A stretch of DNA of 64,000 bases from Streptomyces asoensis (GCF_016860545.1 NZ_BNEB01000005.1:2790001-2854000), one strand, 5' to 3'. Positions 10,192 to 21,831 are shown, counted from the first letter of the stretch. Notes: a model not told the origin generated them from the letters alone. Made by a program: numbers and translations.

Positions 10192-10603
10192 TCAGCACCC
10201 TTTCCAGCAGAGCGCGGTCGGGACGGCCCGTACCGTGAGCGGTACCGGTGCCGTACACACGGATCTTTCCCTGGTCGGCGAGGTCGCTGAGGAGCACCCG
10301 GACCACGCCGAGCGGCATCTTCAGCAGCGCGGCGATCTCGGCCACCGTGCGCATCCGGCGGCACAGTTCGACGATGGCCCGCAGCTCGGGCATGACCGTC
10401 GACTTGAGCGAGCCGTTGGTCAGCTCCTTGCGCTCCTCTGGAGCGTCCAGGGCCGCAACGAAGGTCTCGACCAGCAGGACGTGACCGAAGCGGGTGCGGC
10501 CGCCGGTGAGCGAATAGGGGCGCACCCGGGCCGGTTTGCGGTCGCCGCCGCGGACGGGGAGCTGCTGCCTGCCGCCCTGCGGCGGCTGCGGGAAGGCGCT
10601 CAT
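10172..10603 (-). CDS. cvnC: Conservon protein CvnC (DUF742)
   Basis: A 143-residue DUF742 protein, the third member of the conservon. It shows the family signature RPYSLTGGRT near residues 28-37 and a winged-helix-like region (TVAEIAALLKMPLGVVRVLLSDLADQG). That region could bind DNA or act as a protein-docking module. The ATG overlaps the cvnB stop codon (ATGA). Confidence 0.92.
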   Translation of the reverse strand: MSAFPQPPQGGRQQLPVRGGDRKPARVRPYSLTGGRTRFGHVLLVETFVAALDAPEERKELTNGSLKSTVMPELRAIVELCRRMRTVAEIAALLKMPLGVVRVLLSDLADQGKIRVYGTGTAHGTGRPDRALLERVLSGLRRL

Positions 10604-11103
10604 CGCACGCCTCCCGCCGTCGCGGACTCCAGTGACTGCCGCAGCTCGCTGCGCAGTTCGGGCGTCAGGACGTGGCCGGCGCGGCCCACGAACAACGCCA
10701 TGTGGTAGGCCACCACGCTCATGTCGCAGTCCGCGGAGCCGTGCACGCCGAGGAGCGAGCCGTCGCTGATCGACATGACGAAGAGGCTGCCCTCGTCCAT
10801 GGCGATCATGGTGTGCTTCACCCCGCCGAACGCCATGAGCTTGGCGGCCCCGATGGTGAGGCTGCCGATGCCGGAGACGATGGTGGCGAGATCGGCGGAG
10901 GAGCCGCGCGGGCCGGAGACCTTGGCCTCGCGGGCCTCGCGGGCCTGGACGTTGCGCGTGGCGTCCGAGGACAGCAGGAGCAGGCCGTCCGAGGACACGA
11001 CGGCGACGGACTGGATGCCGGGGACCTCCTCCACGAGGTTGGTCAACAGCCAGTGCAGGTTACGGGCTTCACTGCTCAGTCCGAAGGTACTGGGCGCGGT
11101 CAA
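10600..11103 (-). CDS. cvnB: Conservon roadblock/LC7 protein CvnB
   Basis: A 167-residue roadblock/LC7-domain protein (core VEEVPGIQSVAVVSSDGLLLL, then IGAAKLMAFGGVKHTMI). Such proteins act as partners or GTPase-activating factors for MglA/CvnD-type GTPases. It starts with TTG at 11103, overlapping the cvnA stop (TTGA). GAGGAGG sits 8 nt upstream, inside the end of cvnA, which decides this uncommon start. Confidence 0.92.
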   Translation of the reverse strand: MTAPSTFGLSSEARNLHWLLTNLVEEVPGIQSVAVVSSDGLLLLSSDATRNVQAREAREAKVSGPRGSSADLATIVSGIGSLTIGAAKLMAFGGVKHTMIAMDEGSLFVMSISDGSLLGVHGSADCDMSVVAYHMALFVGRAGHVLTPELRSELRQSLESATAGGVR

Positions 11104-14100
11104 CTGCTTGCCTCCTCGACTGTGCCCCCCGTGTCTTCTTCGGCGTGTGCGGGTACTTCTTGAGCCGTGCGGCGGCTGTCACGCGCCGCGTCGGGGGACG
11201 GGACCCGGTTCTGGCCCGTCCGTTCGGCGATCTCCGCCTCCACGTCGCGGTACCCCGCCTCCGCCCCCCGGCGGAAACCGCCCAGCCGGCGGCGGAGGGC
11301 GTCCGCGTCGACGGATCCGGTCCGCTGCCGCGGGGCCTGGGTGGGTGCGGTGATCCTGGGGGTGCGCTTGGGGAGACCCTTGTCGGTGACGAGCTCTTCC
11401 GGGGCGTCCGGCGTCCGCGCGTGCTCCGCCTCCGGCGCGGCCTGCGCGTCCGCGCCCCGGATTCCTTCCCCGGCGGGTCCGCGGCCGGGTGCGGGCGGGT
11501 CCTGCGGTCCGCGGTGGGTCGCCCCGTCCCCGTCGGGGGCGGCGGACTCCGGGCCGGGGCCGTCGGCGGCGTCCCGGTCCTTCGCCGCTGCTGCCTCCTC
11601 GCCCTGCGGGCTCGGCAGCAGCAGCTCCATGGTCGTCTCGGCCGGTGTCTCCGCCGGCGCCCGGGTCGGGCCCGCGGCGCTCCGCCGCGAGAGCTGCGCC
11701 GGGACCTTCGGGGAGCGTGCCGCCCCTTCCTCCGGGGCCTGCGAAGCCGTCCCGTCCGGGGTCTCCGCCGGGGACGGGACCGGCGTGTCCGGCGACTCCT
11801 GCGCGGGTCCGGCCGCCGTGTCGGGCGCGGGCCGGGGCGGGGCCTCGGCCGAGGCGTCCGCGGTGGTGTCCCGGGAGCCGGCCGGGGTTTCCTCCGGCGC
11901 CGGGTGCGGGGTGTCGGTGGCCTGCGGTGCGGCGCCGGCCGGGGAGTGCGCCGGTGCGTCCGGGACGGGGCCGGAGTCGCGTACGGCCCGCTCCGCCAGG
12001 GCGACCAGCGGATCCGCGGGGTCGGTACGGCCCGGCAGGACGTTGGAGTTGGCCTCCGCGTCCGCGCCCGGCAGCGAGAAGGCGTGCGCGGCCGCGGACG
12101 CCGTGCCGGTCACCGGGATCGCGGCGGCCGGGGCCGCCGACAGCAGCGCCGCCGGGAGGACGACGACCGCCGCCACCCCGCCCTGCTTCTGCTCGCGCAG
12201 CCGTACCCGCACGCCGTGCCGGTGCGCGAGCCGGGCCACCACGTACAGGCCGAGGCCGAGGCCCTCCTCGCCCTCCTGGTCGTAGGGCGTCTCCGGGTCG
12301 AACTCGGCGAGGCGGGCGTTGAGGCGGCTCATCCGCTCCTCGGCCACGCCGATGCCCTCGTCCTGGACGGAGAGCATGACCTCGCCGTTCTCCAGGAGCC
12401 AGCCGGAGACCTCGACGGGCAGGTCCGGCGGGGAGAACGAGGTGGCGTTCTCCATGAGTTCGGCGAGCAGGTGGGAGAGGTCGTCCGCGGCGAAGCCCAC
12501 CACGTGCGCGTGGGGCGGGAGCGCGGAGATGCGCACGCGCTCGTAGCGCTCGATCTCGCTGACCGCCGCGCGGACCACGTCCACCAGCGGGATGGGTCCC
12601 GCGTGCTGCTGGACGTGTTCCGTGCCGGCGAGGACCAGCAGGTTCTCGCTGTGCCGGCGCATGACCGTGGCGAAGTGGTCGAGCTTGAAGAGCGTGGCCA
12701 GCCGGTCCGGGTCCTGCTCGCGTTCCTCCAGGCTCTCGATGACGGCCAGCTGCCGTTCGACGAGACCGAGGGTGCGCAGCGCCAGGCTGACGAACGTGCC
12801 GCTGATGCTGTCCCGCAGGCCGTCCAGCTGGGCCGCGGACCCGTCGAGCGCGGCGCGCAGTTCCTCGCGCGCGTCGGCCATCCGCTGCCGCTGTCCGACG
12901 AGGTGCTTGCGGTCGGACTCCAGGGTGCCGACCCGCTCGTGCAGCGCGACGGCGTGCTGGTGCAGGGCGTTGACGGAGCGGACGACCTGGGCGAACTCGT
13001 CGTTGCGGCCGGTGAACCGGACCGGCTCCTGCGCCGCGGGGTCCTCGGCCTCCGCGAGCCTCGCCGAGCCGCGGCGGAGCACGGACAGCGGCCTGGTGAG
13101 GCTGCGCGCCGAACCGGTGGCGACGACGACCGCCAGCAGCATCAGGGCCCCGAGCAGGGTGACGCGCAGTTCGAGGTCGGTGACGTCGTCGTCGCGCAGC
13201 GCGGCGAGGTCCTGGCCGCGCTTGCCGTACAGGGAGGACTCGACCCCGCGCATCAGGTCGACCCGGGCGGAGAGCGCGGCGTCGAGTTTCTTGACGCCGG
13301 TGCCGAGTTCGCGGTCGCTGAGTTCCGGCTGGTCGGTGAGGGAGGCGAGGTAGGCCTCGGCGGTGTCGGCGTCGCCGCCGGTGACCGTGGAGTCGTACGT
13401 GGCCACCGCGTCCTGCGGCGCGCCCTCCCGGAAGTCCGCGAGGGCCGCGTCGGAGCGCACCCGGGCCTGCTGGGCGGCGGCGGTGAGGGCGTCGCGCTGC
13501 TTGGCGTCGGCGGCGGAGGAGACCTTCTCGGTGGTCGTGCGGCCGCTCACCGGGTCGTACGAGCTCTCCTCGCGCGTCGGCACGTTCAGCGCCGCGAGGA
13601 GCAGCCCGCGGGTCGCGGAGGCCTGCTGGACGGCGGTGTCGAGCTCGGCGAGGGCGTAGGCGCCGGATCCGGCGCGCGGCGGCATCTGTTCCGCCAGCCG
13701 GTCGACGAGGGTGTGCAGCGCGGCGATGGCCTTGGAGTACGCCTGGTGCGCCTCGAGCGCGGTGTCCTTGCCGGTGAGCGCGGACTGCCGTACGGACGGC
13801 ACGGCCGCGAGGGCCTCGCGCAGCGCGAGGGACACCTCGGTGTCGGCCGTCAGTTCGCGGGTCTGCCGGTCCACCCGGGCGCTGCCCTCGGTGGAGGGCG
13901 CCCGTGTCTTCACCCGGCCGGCCGCCACGTAGGCGGTCACCTCGTCGCGTTCGTCCGCGAGGGACTGGGCGAGGGCGAGGGCGTCCTGGGACTGTTCGGC
14001 CAGGGTGACCAGGTCCTGGGAGTCCTTCAGCTGCCCGGAGGCGGCGAGGACGGAGGGGGCGCCCGCCCCGGCGACGGCGGCGGCCACGACGGCCACCGCG

Positions 14101-14243
14101 ACGATCAGCCGGTTGCGTACATGGGTCGGGCGGCCCTTGCCGACAGGGGTGTGCTGCGCGCCCCCTTCGGAGGCCGTCTGCCTGCCCGTACGCCGAGGCC
14201 GCGTCTTCTGCACCGGTGCTCGCATTCCTGACTCGTGTGCCAT
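11100..14243 (-). CDS. cvnA: Conservon sensor kinase-like protein CvnA
   Basis: A 1047-residue membrane sensor. A first transmembrane helix (LIVAVAVVAAAVAGAGAPSV) is followed by an extracytoplasmic nitrate/nitrite-sensor-like helical domain (LVTLAEQSQDALALAQSLAD onward). A second membrane helix (LGALMLLAVVVATG) and a HAMP linker come next, then a kinase core. ATP-binding boxes are clear: ELMENATSFSPP (N), DEGIGV (G1), GLGLGLYVV (G2). The H-box-like segment LDHFATVMRRHSENLLVL lacks the usual HELRTP motif, as in other CvnA proteins, so phosphotransfer is doubtful. The last 330 residues are Pro/Ala/Glu-rich and probably disordered. I prefer ATG 14243 (MAHESG); ATG 14225 is the alternative. It heads cvnABCD. 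Confidence 0.92.
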   Translation of the reverse strand: MAHESGMRAPVQKTRPRRTGRQTASEGGAQHTPVGKGRPTHVRNRLIVAVAVVAAAVAGAGAPSVLAASGQLKDSQDLVTLAEQSQDALALAQSLADERDEVTAYVAAGRVKTRAPSTEGSARVDRQTRELTADTEVSLALREALAAVPSVRQSALTGKDTALEAHQAYSKAIAALHTLVDRLAEQMPPRAGSGAYALAELDTAVQQASATRGLLLAALNVPTREESSYDPVSGRTTTEKVSSAADAKQRDALTAAAQQARVRSDAALADFREGAPQDAVATYDSTVTGGDADTAEAYLASLTDQPELSDRELGTGVKKLDAALSARVDLMRGVESSLYGKRGQDLAALRDDDVTDLELRVTLLGALMLLAVVVATGSARSLTRPLSVLRRGSARLAEAEDPAAQEPVRFTGRNDEFAQVVRSVNALHQHAVALHERVGTLESDRKHLVGQRQRMADAREELRAALDGSAAQLDGLRDSISGTFVSLALRTLGLVERQLAVIESLEEREQDPDRLATLFKLDHFATVMRRHSENLLVLAGTEHVQQHAGPIPLVDVVRAAVSEIERYERVRISALPPHAHVVGFAADDLSHLLAELMENATSFSPPDLPVEVSGWLLENGEVMLSVQDEGIGVAEERMSRLNARLAEFDPETPYDQEGEEGLGLGLYVVARLAHRHGVRVRLREQKQGGVAAVVVLPAALLSAAPAAAIPVTGTASAAAHAFSLPGADAEANSNVLPGRTDPADPLVALAERAVRDSGPVPDAPAHSPAGAAPQATDTPHPAPEETPAGSRDTTADASAEAPPRPAPDTAAGPAQESPDTPVPSPAETPDGTASQAPEEGAARSPKVPAQLSRRSAAGPTRAPAETPAETTMELLLPSPQGEEAAAAKDRDAADGPGPESAAPDGDGATHRGPQDPPAPGRGPAGEGIRGADAQAAPEAEHARTPDAPEELVTDKGLPKRTPRITAPTQAPRQRTGSVDADALRRRLGGFRRGAEAGYRDVEAEIAERTGQNRVPSPDAARDSRRTAQEVPAHAEEDTGGTVEEASS

Positions 14244-14581
14244 GGGCCGGATATGACGCTCCGTCAACTGGTGCGTACGTCCGGTACGGTTCCCGACCCT
14301 CCCAGTGCCGGTGGGCAGGGGCCGCGCATCGCTTGCCCCGCCACCCGAAGGAGTGAACATCGGAGGGGAGCGGGCGGGCAAGTTCCTCTGGCGTGTGCAG
14401 CCGCCTTGCGCGGCAGGCCGGTTGGACGTGGGCGGCGCGCTTTGACAGTATTCGCCGCCACGCCTTCCCGGACTGCTTCATTCCCGCCCAAACCAGGCGT
14501 CTGACCTGCGGCTGTACGGGAGTTCGGGGGGCGATGCCAGCCTTTCGCGAAGGTCGTGAAGGGGTCGTGCAGACTGGCGTG
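14244..14581. other. Intergenic region between divergent cvnA and the PP2C-like gene
   Basis: These 338 nt must hold both divergent promoters. A perfect TTGACA lies at 14442-14447 on the plus strand but has no convincing -10 at 17 nt. I see no RNA gene, hairpin terminator or coding region with a proper ribosome binding site. Confidence 0.5.
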
Positions 14582-15373
14582 ATGCGTACGGAACTTGTGT
14601 CGGAGGCCGGCGATCCGGCCCGCCCCAACGAGGACTTCGCGAGCATCGGACTTCCCGCCTCCGGACAGGGCGGTTCGCTCGTCCTCCTGGACGGGGTGAC
14701 ACCACCGCCGGACGGCGCGGGCTGTCTGCATTCGGTCCCCTGGTTCACGGCACGCCTGGGCGGCGCCCTGACCGAACTGACCGTTTCACTCCCGGATGTT
14801 CCGCTGGCCGAGGCGCTCGCCCTGGCCATCACGCGCACCGCCGGCGCCCACCGGGAATCCTGTGACCTTTCTCACCCGCGCACCCCGCAGGCCACCGTGG
14901 CGCTCGCGCGCTGGTCGCCGCGGACCGTCGAGTGCCTGGTCCTGTGCGACGCGACGCTGCTGCTGACGGCGCCGGACGGCACGGTGACCCCGGTCCGCGA
15001 CGACCGGCTGGCCCGTCTGCCGCGTGCCCTGCTGCGCAGCGCCGAGACCGTCGACGGCACGCTCCGCAACCGGGAGGGCGGGTTCTTCACGGCCGCGGCC
15101 GACCCCGCGGTGGCCGCCCGCGCCGTCACCGTGAGCGTGCCGCGCGAGGAGGTCGGCTCGCTGGCCGGCCTCTCGGACGGGGCCGCCCGCTGGACGGAGC
15201 TGTTCCGGCAGGGCGACTGGACGGCCCTGTCCGCCCTGGTCGGCCGGGAGGGGGCGGGGGCGCTGGTCCGGCGGGTACGGGACCTGGAACGGGCGGACGA
15301 CCGGGCGGGACGCCCCCTGCTGGGCCGCGCGAAGACCCACGACGACGCGACGGTGGTCTGCGTGGACCTCTGA
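14582..15373 (+). CDS. PP2C-like protein phosphatase domain protein
   Basis: A 263-residue protein that keeps the metal-binding skeleton of PP2C Ser/Thr phosphatases: a Glu/Asp pair near the N-terminus (ARPNEDFASI), the LVLLDGVT motif, and the C-terminal HDDATVVCVDL. It lacks the long conserved central PP2C segments, so it belongs to the short divergent class. No membrane segment or sensor domain. Start ATG 14582; an adjacent GTG at 14579 is equally possible. Divergent from the conservon, with no proven link. Catalytic activity is plausible but not certain. Confidence 0.65.
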   Translation: MRTELVSEAGDPARPNEDFASIGLPASGQGGSLVLLDGVTPPPDGAGCLHSVPWFTARLGGALTELTVSLPDVPLAEALALAITRTAGAHRESCDLSHPRTPQATVALARWSPRTVECLVLCDATLLLTAPDGTVTPVRDDRLARLPRALLRSAETVDGTLRNREGGFFTAAADPAVAARAVTVSVPREEVGSLAGLSDGAARWTELFRQGDWTALSALVGREGAGALVRRVRDLERADDRAGRPLLGRAKTHDDATVVCVDL

Positions 15374-15425
15374 CGGACGGCGGCGGAGGTGAGCGTGTGC
15401 CGTCCGGCCCTGCGGGGGCGGTGGG

Positions 15426-15938
15426 TCACTTCTCCATGCCGCGGTTCAGCTGGCCCAGCAACCGGGCCAGCTCCGCGACCTCCCTGCGGTCCCAGTCGGA
15501 GAAGTGGCTGACGTACCGCTCGCGGCGGGCCTCGCGGACCCGGCTCACCCGGGTGCGGCCCTCCTCGGTGAGGTCGACCAGCCAGGCGCGTCCGTCCGCC
15601 GGGTCGGGCTCGCGGGCGACCAGGCCGAGCTGCTCCAGGGCGCGCAGCTGCCGGGACATGGTGGCCTTGCCGACGCCGATGTAGCCGGCCAGCTCGGTGG
15701 CGCGCTGGCGGCCGCATTCCTCGAGCCGGACGAGGAGGCCGTACGCGGCGGACTCCAGGTCCGGGTGGACCTCGCGGGCCATCTCCCCCTGGTTGGAGCG
15801 GGCGCGGCGCAGCAGCACCGTGAGCTCCCGCTCCAGCGACAGGAACTCCCGGTCGCCCTGCTCCACCCCACGCGACGGCGTCCCGCCGCCTGTGTCCTCG
15901 TGCACGTCAGCACCCCTGATCTCGCCGGTCGCTGCCAT
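15426..15938 (-). CDS. MarR-family transcriptional regulator
   Basis: A 170-residue winged-helix regulator. The recognition region is RQRATELAGYIGVGKATMSRQLRAL, followed by the wing with the family motif DPADGRAWLVDLTEEG. Dimerisation helices at each end fit the MarR fold. It lies downstream of lon on the same strand, separated by a hairpin, so it is probably transcribed independently. Ligand and targets unknown. Confidence 0.9.
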   Translation of the reverse strand: MAATGEIRGADVHEDTGGGTPSRGVEQGDREFLSLERELTVLLRRARSNQGEMAREVHPDLESAAYGLLVRLEECGRQRATELAGYIGVGKATMSRQLRALEQLGLVAREPDPADGRAWLVDLTEEGRTRVSRVREARRERYVSHFSDWDRREVAELARLLGQLNRGMEK

Positions 15939-16005
15939 CGGTGCAGCTCCTCAGTATTTCGCAGGCCGAGGCAGGCGGCCGGTCCCGGGGCCGCGCGCCG
16001 GGCAC

Positions 16006-16047
16006 GGGGAAGGCCCGGGTCTCCGTCACAGGACCCGGGCCCTCCCC
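16006..16047 (-). terminator. Hairpin terminator downstream of lon
   Basis: Arms at 16006-16021 and 16032-16047 pair over 16 bp with one mismatch around a 10-nt loop. There is no T-run, as is usual in Streptomyces terminators. It lies 42 nt beyond the lon stop codon. Confidence 0.75.
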
Positions 16048-16088
16048 GTCCGGTCACCGCGGACGGCGCCCCCGCGGGAGCGCGCTCG

Positions 16089-18503
<2,415 letters not shown>

Positions 18504-18524
18504 GATCTCCCCTTCGGCAGTCAA

Positions 18525-18545
18525 GTTGAGCTATGCCGACTCAAT
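18525..18545 (-). promoter_or_regulatory. HAIR-like HspR operator upstream of lon
   Basis: TTGAG (18526-18530) and CTCAA (18540-18544) form an inverted repeat separated by 9 nt. This matches the core and spacing of the HAIR consensus CTTGAGT-N7-ACTCAAG bound by the heat-shock repressor HspR. The outermost bases deviate. It is centred 32 nt upstream of the lon start codon, where a bound repressor would block transcription. lon is a known HspR/HAIR target in actinomycetes. Confidence 0.8.
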
Positions 18546-18582
18546 GCACATGAGCCCCCGGATGTTCCCCGGAGGCCGTCGC

Positions 18583-18596
18583 GTTCGCTGTGGGCG
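18583..18596 (+). promoter_or_regulatory. ClgR-type box upstream of lon
   Basis: GTTCGC-TGTGG-GCG matches the motif GTTCGC-N5-GCG reported for ClgR, the activator of clp and lon genes in Streptomyces. It lies about 80 nt upstream of the lon start codon, a usual activator position. Together with the HAIR site it gives lon a repressor and an activator input. Confidence 0.7.
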
Positions 18597-18682
18597 ATCA
18601 CGCCTGCCGCCCGGACGGCCTCCCGGCATACGGTCGGAAGTAATAGACGCCGCATACTTAAGGCTATTACCAGGGGGTCGGT

Positions 18683-19339
18683 ATGGACCGCTTCGTCCGT
18701 GCTTGGGTGGACGGCTGGGTCGTCTCGCGCGGGGCGGCACCGCCCGTCGCCCGGCCCTGGGGCTGGACCATCGACGTGGGAACGGGGACCCGGCACGCCA
18801 CCCGGCACGTCCTCGGCGCGACGAACGACGCGGTGACCGAGTCGGCCGTGCGGACGGTGGCGGGCGCGGTCACCGGGGCCGGCGTGTGGCTGAAGGCGTT
18901 CGCCGACCCGTCCGTGGTCGGCCCCTGGCTGGGGCCCGGCTGGTGGATCGACCCCGAACCCGGCTCCCTGATGACGGCCCCGCTCACAGCCGTCCCGCCC
19001 GGCTCGGCACCCGCGGGGTACCGGACCCGCACCTGGTCGCGCGGCGGCGTGATCCGCACCATGATCGCCGCACCCGACGGCTCCCTGGCGGCGCGCGGGC
19101 AGATCGCCCCGACCGGCGCCACGGCCGTCGTGGACCAGATCGAGACCTCCCCGCACCACCGCCGCCGCGGACTCGGCGCCCTCGTCATGCGCACCCTCCA
19201 GCACGCGGCGGCCGGCCAGGGCGCCCGCACCGGCGTGCTGGGCGCGACCCCGCAGGGGCGGGCACTGTACGAGTCCCTGGGGTGGCGCGTCGAGTCCTCG
19301 CTCACCAGCGCCGAGTTCACGGGGGACGCGCGGGCATGA
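18683..19339 (+). CDS. GNAT-family N-acetyltransferase
   Basis: A 218-residue protein with a C-terminal GNAT fold. The acetyl-CoA-binding motif A is QIETSPHHRRRGLGALVMRT (residues about 153-172), followed by TGVLGATPQGRALYESLGW. The N-terminal 90 residues are a separate, less conserved domain (RAWVDGWVVSRGAAPP). Divergent from lon; the 179-nt gap carries the lon operators. Substrate unknown. Confidence 0.8.
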   Translation: MDRFVRAWVDGWVVSRGAAPPVARPWGWTIDVGTGTRHATRHVLGATNDAVTESAVRTVAGAVTGAGVWLKAFADPSVVGPWLGPGWWIDPEPGSLMTAPLTAVPPGSAPAGYRTRTWSRGGVIRTMIAAPDGSLAARGQIAPTGATAVVDQIETSPHHRRRGLGALVMRTLQHAAAGQGARTGVLGATPQGRALYESLGWRVESSLTSAEFTGDARA

Positions 19340-19470
19340 CGTCCGGCGGCCCGGGGGGCGCACCCTCCGGCACCGCACGACGGGGCACGCCCCTCGCGCC
19401 CCCGGCCCGTACCCCGCCCACTTCCGGCATTCACCCCGAAGCCGCCCGCCGCCGCGACCACAATGCGCGT

Positions 19471-20490
19471 ATGACCGATGACTGGAAGCGACGTCTCGAC
19501 GCCCTCCACGCCGACCTGGTCCGCCGTGACGACCCCGTCGCCTGGGTGACGGAGGCGGACGCCGTCGAGGCCTCACGGCGCTATCCGCACATCGCGTTGC
19601 GCGGACCCGTCTTCGGTGTCGCCGCGCGGGACGAGGCCGCCGCCGAACCGGGCTGGCGGCTGCTCAAGCCCGTGGTCGACGGCATGCCCCAGCAGGCCCG
19701 CGACGGGCTGAACTCGCACCTGTGGTTCAAGGCCAAGGACGGTCCCGACGACCCCGCCGTCCGGCGGGAACTGCTGGCGGCCGTCGCCGTGCTGGAGCGG
19801 GCCCCGGCCGACGAGGTGGAGGCGCTGGGCGTGCGCTACCGGGTGGTGCGCGGCGACGAGTTCGCCCGCACCGGTGACGACGGCCTGGAGCCGCCCCGCC
19901 CCACCGATGTCGAGCCCCCCGACCCGTCGTGGGAGGACCCGGGCGCCGCCCCCTCACCGGACGTCGGCTACGTCCTGGACCCCGAACGCGACGAGGGCCC
20001 GATGGCGGGCGCCCTGCGGCTGGGCCTGCGCGACTTCACGTACACCGGCGCCCGCTTCCCCTCGGACGTGCGCGCCGACTCCGAGTGGGCGGCCCGGACC
20101 CACCCGGACGTCGTGCGCCTCCCCGTCGGCTTCTCCGTCGCCGAACGCGACGACTGCGGCTGGACCCCCTGCGGGCCGCTGTCGGCCACCCCGCACGAGG
20201 CGCGCCGCTCGCTGTACGAGGGGATGGCCCGCGTCTGGGCGATGCTCTACCGCTTCGACGAGCACAAGAAGGTCCTGTACGCACGGGCCGCGGAGGCCTT
20301 CCGTGCCGCCGGGCGGGCCGACGAGGCGCGGGTGGAGGACCGGCTGTTCCGGATCTGCCGGGTCGAACGCATGGTCCGCCTGGGGCCCGACGGCCCGGAA
20401 CCGCCCCGGCCGTCCGACCTCGACGAGTACGGCCCGATGAAGCTCCACCCCACCCTGCGCGAGGACGGCACGGTGCAGTTCGACGACTGA
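19471..20490 (+). CDS. DUF5954-type hypothetical protein
   Basis: A 339-residue soluble protein that I recognise, with moderate confidence, as a DUF5954-like Streptomyces family of unknown function. Features are an N-terminal helical part (DDPVAWVTEADAVEASRRYP), an acidic, Pro-rich centre (VEPPDPSWEDPG), and a C-terminal helical hairpin (LYRFDEHKKVLYARAAEAFRAAGR). The start is ATG 19471 (MTDDWKRR); the reading frame upstream of it is not coding-like. No catalytic motif. It converges on the next gene with an 18-nt gap. Confidence 0.75.
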   Translation: MTDDWKRRLDALHADLVRRDDPVAWVTEADAVEASRRYPHIALRGPVFGVAARDEAAAEPGWRLLKPVVDGMPQQARDGLNSHLWFKAKDGPDDPAVRRELLAAVAVLERAPADEVEALGVRYRVVRGDEFARTGDDGLEPPRPTDVEPPDPSWEDPGAAPSPDVGYVLDPERDEGPMAGALRLGLRDFTYTGARFPSDVRADSEWAARTHPDVVRLPVGFSVAERDDCGWTPCGPLSATPHEARRSLYEGMARVWAMLYRFDEHKKVLYARAAEAFRAAGRADEARVEDRLFRICRVERMVRLGPDGPEPPRPSDLDEYGPMKLHPTLREDGTVQFDD

Positions 20491-20508
20491 GAGGGGCTGC
20501 GCGTCCCC

Positions 20509-21570
20509 TCAGCCGGCCGCGAGCCGGTGCGCCCGCTCCCAGTTCCGCAGCCGGGGCCAGGTGGCGACGCCGATCGCCAGGGCTATCAGGTGTCCCCAGT
20601 TCGTCAGCGGGTCGGTATAGGCGACGAGGTCCTGGAGCAGCATCGCGCCGAAGCCGGCGAGGAGCGGCAGCCGCAGCCACGGGCGCAACAGGCCCGCCAG
20701 CGCACCCACGCTCGCGGCGACGCCGAAGCTGATGCCGTAGTCGAGACGGTGCAGCGAACTGCCGGGCAGCCCGCCCGCGAGTACCGCGAGGCCCACCGGG
20801 ACCTCCGTGGCGAGGGTGGCCAGGACGTGCCCGAGGAGGAAGACGACGGCCGTGCGGGCCCCGCCGACGCGCCGCTCCAGCGCGGTCAGGACGACCAGGA
20901 ACCCGAGCGTGAACGGGGAGGCGAAACCTCCCGCCACCCACAGGGCGCTGGCCAGCAGCACCAGGACGGGGGTCCGCACCAGATGCGCGACGTCGGTACT
21001 GGAGCCCTGGTGCAGCGCGTGCACCAGGGCGGGACCGGCGTGGGCGGTGACGTACGAGGTCACGGCGAGGACGGCGGTGTACGCCAGGGTGAAGGGAGCC
21101 GGCACCCGGAACCGGCGCCGGCGCGCACCGGCGTCCGACGGCGCGCCGCCCCGTCCGGCCGGCCGGACGGCCCCGGCACCCGAGGCGTCGAGCACCCCGG
21201 CACGGGGGCGCACGGTGGCGGCCGACGCACCGCCCGCCTCGACGGAGAGCGGCACGACGAGGAGTGGCACGACGGTGCCCGGCTCGGCAGAGAGCGGCAC
21301 GGCGGTGCCCGGCGCGGCAGAGAGCGGCTCGACAGTGCCCGGCGCGGCAGAGAGCGGCTTGGCCGGGGGCGGCACGGCGAGGGGCGGCTCGGTGGGGAGT
21401 GGCTCGGCAGAGATCGGTGTGCCGAGGGGAGCCTCGGTGGTCCGGGGGGCGGGCGGGGGCCCGGTGCGCGGCGGAGCGGACCGGACGGGGGCGGGCTGGC
21501 ACGGGATGCCGTCCAGCAGCCCCCGCGTGTCGTGCGACGGCAGACCCGTCGCTGCGGCCGTGCGTTCCAC
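20509..21570 (-). CDS. Rhomboid-like membrane protein with disordered N-terminus
   Basis: A 353-residue protein. The GTG at 21570 has AAGGAGGG 7 nt upstream, which decides the start. The first 150 residues are Pro/Ala/Val-rich with repeats of the type VPLSAAPGT, likely disordered. The C-terminal 200 residues hold about six membrane helices of the rhomboid type. A possible catalytic Ser lies in DYGISFGVAASVG (the usual GxSG reads GISF) and a His in TNWGHLIALAIG. Because the Ser motif is altered, it may be an inactive homologue. Streptomyces genomes carry several such rhomboid-like proteins of unknown role. Confidence 0.72.
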   Translation of the reverse strand: MERTAAATGLPSHDTRGLLDGIPCQPAPVRSAPPRTGPPPAPRTTEAPLGTPISAEPLPTEPPLAVPPPAKPLSAAPGTVEPLSAAPGTAVPLSAEPGTVVPLLVVPLSVEAGGASAATVRPRAGVLDASGAGAVRPAGRGGAPSDAGARRRRFRVPAPFTLAYTAVLAVTSYVTAHAGPALVHALHQGSSTDVAHLVRTPVLVLLASALWVAGGFASPFTLGFLVVLTALERRVGGARTAVVFLLGHVLATLATEVPVGLAVLAGGLPGSSLHRLDYGISFGVAASVGALAGLLRPWLRLPLLAGFGAMLLQDLVAYTDPLTNWGHLIALAIGVATWPRLRNWERAHRLAAG

Positions 21571-21831
21571 CGTGAGGCCCTCCTTGCGTCGCGCCTCACT
21601 TTTCGTGGCGCGGGCGCCCGCTGTCTGTGACCGGCGCCACGCCCGAGGGGATTCACAGGAAGCTCCGAGGCTCCTGCGGGCCGGCTCCCACCCGTTCCTC
21701 ACGCGATGCCGACGCGTCCTCGGCCCGTCCACGAGCGACGCACGCCCGGCTCCGGGGAGGCTCATGGGCGGCCGATGGGCGGCGCACGAAAATTCCGCAA
21801 CGGGCGGTCGCGGAAGTGCCAGGATGGGCCG

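Noticed and set aside
11145..14231. 1028-codon open frame on the plus strand opposite cvnA
   Set aside because: Arises from third-position GC of cvnA; no recognisable fold.
14353..14446. 30-codon frame starting GTG with AAGGAG before it
   Set aside because: The purine-rich motif overlaps the start codon, the peptide has no features, and it lies in the divergent promoter region.
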